From: Verrucomicrobiota bacterium
GTDB taxonomy: Bacteria > Verrucomicrobiota > Verrucomicrobiia > Chthoniobacterales > UBA10450
Direction: 5' to 3'
Assembly: GCA_003219115.1 (NCBI GenBank)
Contig: QHPN01000056.1
Coordinates: forward strand, 1-9,344
Length of the DNA stretch: 9,344 nucleotides
Below the pieces are notes generated by a model. That model made no database searches and had not been told where the DNA came from. It saw only the letters and a program-made list of their open reading frames with translations. Position numbers and translations under genes: made by a program. Positions 5,816 to 9,344 of this stretch are shown here, piece by piece (the stretch's first letter is position 1; each line of letters begins with the position of its first letter).

Positions 5816-6340
5816 ATGGACAAGTTTCATCTTTTTCCGCCGGAAGCTTCCAGCACCGCGCAGCAAGTGGATTGGATTTACTTCGCCCTGACGGCGCTGA
5901 CGCTTCTCACTTGCGCAGTCGTTTTTTTGCCGATCATTTTTTTCGCGATTAAATATCGGCGTGGCTCGGCCGCTGATCGCTCCAATCCGCGGGAGGAGTC
6001 AATCCTGCTCGAGAGCGGGTGGACGATTGTTCCACTGGTGATCTTCATCGGCCTTTTCGGTTGGGGCGCGATTGTTTATTTCCAGATCGAGAGTCCGCCG
6101 CGCGATGCCGTGCAGGTGCAAGTGGTCGGCAAACAGTGGATGTGGAAACTGCAACACGCCGAAGGCAGAAGCGAAATTAACGAATTGCACGTGCCGGTCG
6201 GCCGCGCGGTTTCGTTAACGATGACTTCGCAAGATGTCATCCACAGTTTTTTCGTGCCGGCGTTTCGCGTGAAACAGGATGTGGTGCCCAGTATCATATT
6301 TTTTGTTCGCAATACTGCGGCACGCAACATTCCGCCATGA
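5816..6340 (+). CDS. coxB: CoxB, caa3 oxidase subunit II, N-terminal part (gene broken by frameshift)
   Basis: ATG 5816 to TGA 6340, 174 aa. Residues 18-48 and 70-90 are the two transmembrane helices of subunit II. The cupredoxin domain begins at VQVQVVGKQWMWKLQH (aromatic motif QWMW, 107-110) and reaches DVIHSFFVPAFRVKQDVVP, with His143 as the first CuA ligand. After VVP (codon ending 6289) the reading goes wrong. The CuA loop is still present in the +1-phase frame from 6292 (YHIFCSQYCGTQHSAMIG), but this frame reads SIIFFVRNTAARNIPP and stops. Compared with subunit II proteins in general, about 15 residues (GRYTTLWF... type) are missing at the junction, a deletion of about 43 bp. As written, the product lacks the CuA cysteines. 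A true deletion or a sequence/assembly error are both possible. Continues in the 6337-6723 frame. Confidence 0.9.
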   Translation: MDKFHLFPPEASSTAQQVDWIYFALTALTLLTCAVVFLPIIFFAIKYRRGSAADRSNPREESILLESGWTIVPLVIFIGLFGWGAIVYFQIESPPRDAVQVQVVGKQWMWKLQHAEGRSEINELHVPVGRAVSLTMTSQDVIHSFFVPAFRVKQDVVPSIIFFVRNTAARNIPP

Positions 6341-6723
6341 TCGGTCGCGTGGTGGTGATGGAGCCGGTCGATTATGAGCGCTGGCTGAACACCGGCCGGC
6401 CGGCGGAGAGCATCGCTCTCACCGGCGAGCGATTATTTCGCGAACGCGGTTGCAGCGGTTGCCACAGTGTCAACTCAAAATTTCACGCGCCACCGCTCGA
6501 AGGTGTCTTTGGAAAATCCTCGCCGCTGGAAAACGGCGAGATCGTCCCGATGGATGAACGCTACGTGCGGGATTCGATCTTGCTGCCCGGAAAGGAAATC
6601 GCCAAAGGCTACCAAAACATCATGCCGAGCTACGCCGGGCAGCTCAGCGAAGAAGAAATCATGCAGCTGATCGCCTACCTCAAATCGATCGGGAATCAAA
6701 ATCCGCCTGACGAATCGAAATGA
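6337..6723 (+). CDS. coxB: CoxB C-terminal cytochrome c domain (second part of broken coxB)
   Basis: ATG 6337 overlaps the stop of the first coxB part as ATGA. The same frame also runs back to 6292 and encodes the lost CuA loop CSQYCGTQHSAMIG; Gln stands where most subunits II have Glu, as in ba3 oxidase. From 6337 the product is 128 aa: IGRVVVMEPVDYERWL finishes the cupredoxin domain, and then comes a mono-haem cytochrome c domain with CSGCH in RLFRERGCSGCHSV and the probable Met ligand in QNIMPSYAGQLSEEE. A cytochrome c fused to subunit II marks a caa3-type oxidase that takes electrons from ACIII or a soluble cytochrome. If the frame is genuinely broken, this part has no signal peptide and would not be exported or loaded with haem. 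It ends in an ATGA overlap with coxA. Confidence 0.88.
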   Translation: MIGRVVVMEPVDYERWLNTGRPAESIALTGERLFRERGCSGCHSVNSKFHAPPLEGVFGKSSPLENGEIVPMDERYVRDSILLPGKEIAKGYQNIMPSYAGQLSEEEIMQLIAYLKSIGNQNPPDESK

Positions 6724-7253
6724 AAACTGCGACGGAGATCGACATTCGAACCGAAGGTCAAATGGCGCGCACGCATTATCTCAATGTCGATCTTGGGGTG
6801 AAATCGTGGCTGCTCACAACCGATCATAAACGCATCGGGATTCTTTATCTCTGGACGATTTTGATTTTTTTTGTGATCGCGAGTGTGGCGGCGGCGATGA
6901 TGCGATTGGAGTTGCTCACTCCGCAAGGTGATCTCGTGACGAACGAGACTTACAACAAACTCTTCACCATCCACGGCGTATTGATGGTTTGGTTTTTCCT
7001 GATCCCGTCAATCCCGGCTGTTCTCGGCAATTTTGCGATCCCAATGATAATCGGGGCACGCGATGTCGCGTTTCCAAAATTGAACCTGCTGAGCTGGTAC
7101 ATCTTTGTGGCCGGTGGCGCGCTGGCGCTTTGGTCGCTCATTCACGGTGGCGTGGACACCGGATGGACCTTCTACACGCCCTACAGCACCACTTACGCGA
7201 ACTCGCATGTCATCTCCATGGCCGCTGGCGTTTTTGTCGCCGGATTTTCATGA
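6720..7253 (+). CDS. coxA: CoxA, caa3 oxidase subunit I, N-terminal part (gene broken by frameshift)
   Basis: ATG 6720 (ATGA overlap with coxB) to TGA 7253, 177 aa. Clear subunit I start: GVKSWLLTTDHKRIGILYLW; first helix; NKLFTIHGVLMVWFFLIPSI with His85, a haem a ligand; GNFAIPMIIGARDVAFPKLN with Asp115 at the D-channel entry; and WTFYTPYSTTYANSHVISMA. The frame stops at GVFVAGFS, inside the fourth helix, where other subunits I continue as SSILTGLNF. The rest of the protein continues at once in the next frame (NFMTTIHKMRAPG), so about 16 bp encoding SILTGL are missing. An 8-bp direct repeat, TTTCATGA, lies across the junction (7246-7253 and 7255-7262), a possible trace of slippage or a microhomology deletion. 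A sequencing or assembly error cannot be excluded. Confidence 0.92.
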   Translation: MKTATEIDIRTEGQMARTHYLNVDLGVKSWLLTTDHKRIGILYLWTILIFFVIASVAAAMMRLELLTPQGDLVTNETYNKLFTIHGVLMVWFFLIPSIPAVLGNFAIPMIIGARDVAFPKLNLLSWYIFVAGGALALWSLIHGGVDTGWTFYTPYSTTYANSHVISMAAGVFVAGFS

Positions 7254-8359
7254 ATTTCATGACCACCATTCACAAAATGCGCGCGCCGGGTCTGACCTGG
7301 TTTCGATTGCCGCTGTTCATCTGGTCGATGTATGCCACGAGCTTGATTCTCGTGCTCGCCACGCCGGTTCTTGCGATCACTCTGGCGCTGATGTCAGTGG
7401 AACGTTTCTGGGGCGTGGGAATTTTCGATCCAAAGCTCGGCGGCGATCCGGTTCTGTTTCAACATCTCTTTTGGTTTTACTCGCACCCGGCTGTTTACAT
7501 TATGATTTTGCCTGGCATGGGGGTGATCAGCGAATTGATCACGTGTTTTTCGCGTAAACAAATTTTCGGCTACGGGTTTGTCGCGGCCGCAAGCATGGCA
7601 ATCGCAATTCTGGGATTCGTGGTCTGGGGCCATCACATGTTTGTCAGCAGCCAATCGGTTTATGCCGGTATGGTTTTCTCGATCCTGAGTTTTCTTGTTG
7701 CAGTCCCGTCCGCGATCAAAGTTTTCAACTGGACGGCAACGCTGCACAAAGGGTCGATTTCATTTCAAACGCCGATGCTTTACGCGCTCGGATTCATTGG
7801 CCTGTTTACGATAGGCGGAATGACCGGTCTTTTTCTGGCCACGCTGGCGGTCGATGTTCACGTCCACGACAGCTACTTCGTCATCGCTCATTTTCACTAC
7901 ATCATGGTGGGCGGAATGGTGATGGCCTTCATGGGCGGGCTGCATTATTGGTGGCCGAAAATTACCGGGCGCTTGTATCCGGAGTTCGCCGGCAAACTCG
8001 CCGCCATGATCACTTTCATCGGATTCAATCTCACTTTCTTTCCACAATTCATTTTGGGATATCTCGGAATGCCGCGGCGCTACCACGCCTATCCGCCGGA
8101 GTTTCAATTGTTCAACGTCCTCTCGACCGCCGGCGCATCGATTCTTGGTATCGGATATTTGCTTCCGCTGATTTATTTTTTGTGGTCGCTGAAATTCGGT
8201 CGGGTCGCCGGGCCAAATCCGTGGCGCGCAACCGGCCTGGAGTGGCAGACGGCGTCGCCGCCACCGAAACATAATTTTGAAAAAACGCCGGTTGTTACAA
8301 CCCGGCCATACTCCTATTCCGCCCAAGAAGATGCCGATCTTAACCTCGCCAGCGTCTAA
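7250..8359 (+). CDS. coxA: CoxA C-terminal part with the haem a3-CuB site (second part of broken coxA)
   Basis: From ATG 7250, which overlaps the stop of the first part as ATGA, 369 aa. It holds the active site: YSHPAVY (residues 77-83; His79 binds CuB, Tyr83 is the cross-linked Tyr), WGHHMF (His128/129, CuB), SAIKVFNW (Lys157, K-channel), VHDSYFVIAHFHYIMVG (His214 for haem a3, His216 for haem a) and LHYWWPKITGR. YSHP in place of the Glu-containing HPEV motif marks an A2-type haem-copper oxidase, in which Tyr-Ser replaces the D-channel Glu. The first and second parts together give about 546 residues, a normal length once the missing six are added. Expressed alone, this part lacks the first haem a ligand and cannot form an active subunit unless it pairs with the first part. 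It overlaps coxC by 29 bases. Confidence 0.93.
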   Translation: MNFMTTIHKMRAPGLTWFRLPLFIWSMYATSLILVLATPVLAITLALMSVERFWGVGIFDPKLGGDPVLFQHLFWFYSHPAVYIMILPGMGVISELITCFSRKQIFGYGFVAAASMAIAILGFVVWGHHMFVSSQSVYAGMVFSILSFLVAVPSAIKVFNWTATLHKGSISFQTPMLYALGFIGLFTIGGMTGLFLATLAVDVHVHDSYFVIAHFHYIMVGGMVMAFMGGLHYWWPKITGRLYPEFAGKLAAMITFIGFNLTFFPQFILGYLGMPRRYHAYPPEFQLFNVLSTAGASILGIGYLLPLIYFLWSLKFGRVAGPNPWRATGLEWQTASPPPKHNFEKTPVVTTRPYSYSAQEDADLNLASV

Positions 8360-8996
8360 CGAATCCGCATTCCTCGCCGAACAATTCGACGACATCGAGC
8401 AGCAGCGTGATGCGGCCAGGCTCGGGATGTGGATTTTTCTTGCGACTGAAGTGCTTTTTTTTGGTGGACTGTTTCTTGGCTACACCATTTACCGATTCAC
8501 TTACGGTCACGTTTTCATGGAAACGAGCCGGCGCCTGGATGTCGTGCTCGGCGGAACAAACACCGCTGTCCTCCTCGTCAGCAGTTTGCTCATGGCATTC
8601 GCGGTCCGCGCGGCGCAGCTCGATCAACGCCGCGCACTCGTGAGGCTGTTGCTCGGCACCGCCTTGCTCGGATGTGTGTTCATGTCCATCAAGATGGTCG
8701 AGTATCACAAGGATTACGTGGAGCATCTCGTCCCGGGAACGCATTTTGAATGGACCGGTGCCGATCCCTCCAATGCGGAATTATTTTTCTGGATTTATTT
8801 TGCCATGACCGGCCTGCACGCAATTCACGTCACGGTCGGCATCGGAGTGCTGCTTGTTCTCGCACTACTGGCCTGGCGCGGAAAATTTTCTGGCGGAAAT
8901 TACAATCCGATTGAGGTCTCAGGTTTGTATTGGCATTTCGTCGATATCGTCTGGGTTTTTCTTTTTCCACTTTTGTATCTGGTCGGACATCGATGA
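8331..8996 (+). CDS. coxC: CoxC, caa3 oxidase subunit III
   Basis: 221 aa from ATG 8331, chosen because it follows a purine-rich AAGAAG; the frame is open from TTG 8277, but that extension lies within the coxA C-terminus. The start overlaps the coxA end by 29 bases in another frame. The N-terminus is soluble (FDDIEQQRDAARLGMW), and five hydrophobic helices follow. Subunit III marks: MWIFLATEVLFFGGLF with Glu40, KMVEYHKDYVEHL, FWIYFAMTGLHAIHVTVG and YWHFVDIVWVFLFPLLYLVG. Bacterial subunit III binds lipid, sits against subunit I and sustains turnover of the oxidase; it has no redox centre. It is intact, unlike its two upstream partners. The stop overlaps an ATG at 8993, as at the other joints of the operon, but what follows is a repeat and not the next gene. 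Confidence 0.95.
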   Translation: MPILTSPASNESAFLAEQFDDIEQQRDAARLGMWIFLATEVLFFGGLFLGYTIYRFTYGHVFMETSRRLDVVLGGTNTAVLLVSSLLMAFAVRAAQLDQRRALVRLLLGTALLGCVFMSIKMVEYHKDYVEHLVPGTHFEWTGADPSNAELFFWIYFAMTGLHAIHVTVGIGVLLVLALLAWRGKFSGGNYNPIEVSGLYWHFVDIVWVFLFPLLYLVGHR

Positions 8997-9123
8997 TAAC
9001 GACTACGGAGCTGTCCTCATCCTCACCTTCTCCCACGGGGAGAAGGGATCACCTCTCCCTTTGGGAGAGGGTTAGGGTGAGGGAAAAGGAATCTCCTGGG
9101 CCGTCGCAGCGCCACGGGCGGAG
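8997..9123. other. Repeat-filled gap between coxC and coxD
   Basis: 127 bases with no recognisable gene, mostly occupied by the double hairpin repeat at 9015-9083. One + frame stays open from ATG 8993 (ATGA with the coxC stop) to TGA 9127 (ATGA with ATG 9124), 44 codons. Its translation (SPSPTGRRDHLSLWERVRVR) is the repeat read in one phase. It may keep ribosomes moving into coxD but is not called as a gene. Confidence 0.8.
9015..9083 (+). repeat. CCTCTCCC double-hairpin repeat between coxC and coxD
   Basis: Stem 1: CCTTCTCCC-ACG-GGGAGAAGG (9026-9046), 9 bp. Stem 2: CCTCTCCC-TTT-GGGAGAGG (9052-9070), 8 bp. The outer arms CCTCATCCTCACC and GGTTAGGGTGAGGG are also roughly complementary. This is the fullest copy in the window of the family also seen at 3289-3325 and 4030-4098. 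From general knowledge, hairpin repeats of this CCTCTCCC/GGGAGAGGG type are widespread intergenic elements in GC-rich bacteria. A weak transcription-attenuating role is possible, but there is no T-tract. Confidence 0.9.
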
Positions 9124-9126
9124 ATG

Positions 9127-9344
9127 ATGGAAAAAGTTATCGATCCAAAAATTTACGTGCGGACATGTCTCGCATTGCTCGCGCTACTCGGGCTAACTTG
9201 GGCGATCGCTTACGTTGATCTTGGGCCGTTCAACTTGATCGTCGCGCTCGCGGTCGCGATGGCGAAGGCAATTGTGATCGCGCTCTTTTTCATGCATATC
9301 AAAGGCAGCAGCCGACTTTTGTATCTCGCCGCGGTTGCCGGCCT
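9127..9344 (+). CDS. coxD: CoxD, caa3 oxidase subunit IV (small membrane subunit), 5' part
   Basis: The gene runs off the window; 72 codons are visible from ATG 9127, or 73 from the ATG directly before it at 9124. GGCGGAG lies just upstream: it is too close to 9124 and slightly better placed for 9127, while 9124 gives the ATGA overlap. The protein begins MEKVIDPKIYVRTC. Hydrophobic helices follow at about residues 11-30 (VRTCLALLALLGLTWAIAYV) and 35-56, and a third begins near residue 63. The stretch AMAKAIVIALFFMHIKGSSR is the hallmark of the prokaryotic cytochrome c oxidase subunit IV family (COX4_pro_2-like), typically about 100 aa. It has no cofactor and helps stabilise the oxidase. Its place after coxC is standard for caa3 operons. 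Confidence 0.9.
   Translation, partial: MEKVIDPKIYVRTCLALLALLGLTWAIAYVDLGPFNLIVALAVAMAKAIVIALFFMHIKGSSRLLYLAAVAG

Noticed and set aside
6292..6340. Programmed ribosomal frameshift to restore coxB
   Set aside because: Residues are missing as well as the frame being shifted, so a frameshift alone would not restore a normal cupredoxin domain; deletion or sequence error fits better.
7760..8395. A long minus-strand frame (211 codons) opposite coxA and coxC
   Set aside because: It lies opposite well-conserved coxA/coxC coding sequence, is rich in Arg/His/Gln as expected of an antisense shadow, and shows no motif.
8993..9127. A 44-codon + frame between coxC and coxD as a small gene
   Set aside because: Most of it is the double-hairpin repeat read in one phase; low complexity (SSSSPSPTGRR) and no family.

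Overview
The window holds most of one long + strand respiratory operon: the genes for alternative complex III (ACIII, a quinol:cytochrome c oxidoreductase unrelated to bc1) followed directly by those for a caa3-type cytochrome c oxidase. Order: actB (3' end only), actC, actD, actE, [repeat-filled gap], actF, a small conserved membrane protein, a SCO/SenC copper chaperone, coxB (subunit II with fused cytochrome c), coxA (subunit I), coxC (subunit III), [repeat-filled gap], coxD (subunit IV, cut by the window end). Electrons would run quinol -> ActC/ActF region -> ActB Fe-S clusters and ActE haem c -> CoxB cytochrome c and CuA -> CoxA haem a/haem a3-CuB -> O2. SCO would load CuA copper.

The organism is an aerobic bacterium of moderately high GC. 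Gene order, the small 'NSYGW' protein between actF and sco, and the dispersed GC-rich hairpin repeats suggest Verrucomicrobiota (soil Chthoniobacterales-like), with Acidobacteriota as the main alternative. This assignment is inference; the window has no phylogenetic marker.

Layout: 1-389 actB end; 386-1804 actC; 1801-2334 actD; 2331-3002 actE; 3003-3366 non-genic gap with a 192-bp fold-back element and a CCTCTCCC-type repeat; 3367-4593 actF with a repeat inside the coding frame; 4590-5024 small membrane protein; 5021-5803 sco; 5816-6723 coxB split by a frameshift; 6720-8359 coxA split by a frameshift; 8331-8996 coxC; 8997-9123 gap with a repeat; 9124/9127-end coxD. Nearly every gene joint is an NTGA stop/start overlap, so translation is probably coupled throughout. 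No promoter, terminator, tRNA, rRNA or CRISPR was found, and no convincing gene on the minus strand.

The points most worth checking are: (i) two separate small deletions, each with net length 1 mod 3, that break coxB just before its CuA motif and coxA in the fourth helix; (ii) invasion of this essential-looking operon by at least three kinds of short repeat, one in frame inside actF; (iii) stop-free frames that bridge both repeat-filled gaps with NTGA overlaps at both ends; (iv) a 4 x 7-bp tandem repeat right after the actC start that could act as a frame switch. I found no wholly new system; the novelty lies in repeat invasion and gene breakage within a known respiratory operon.
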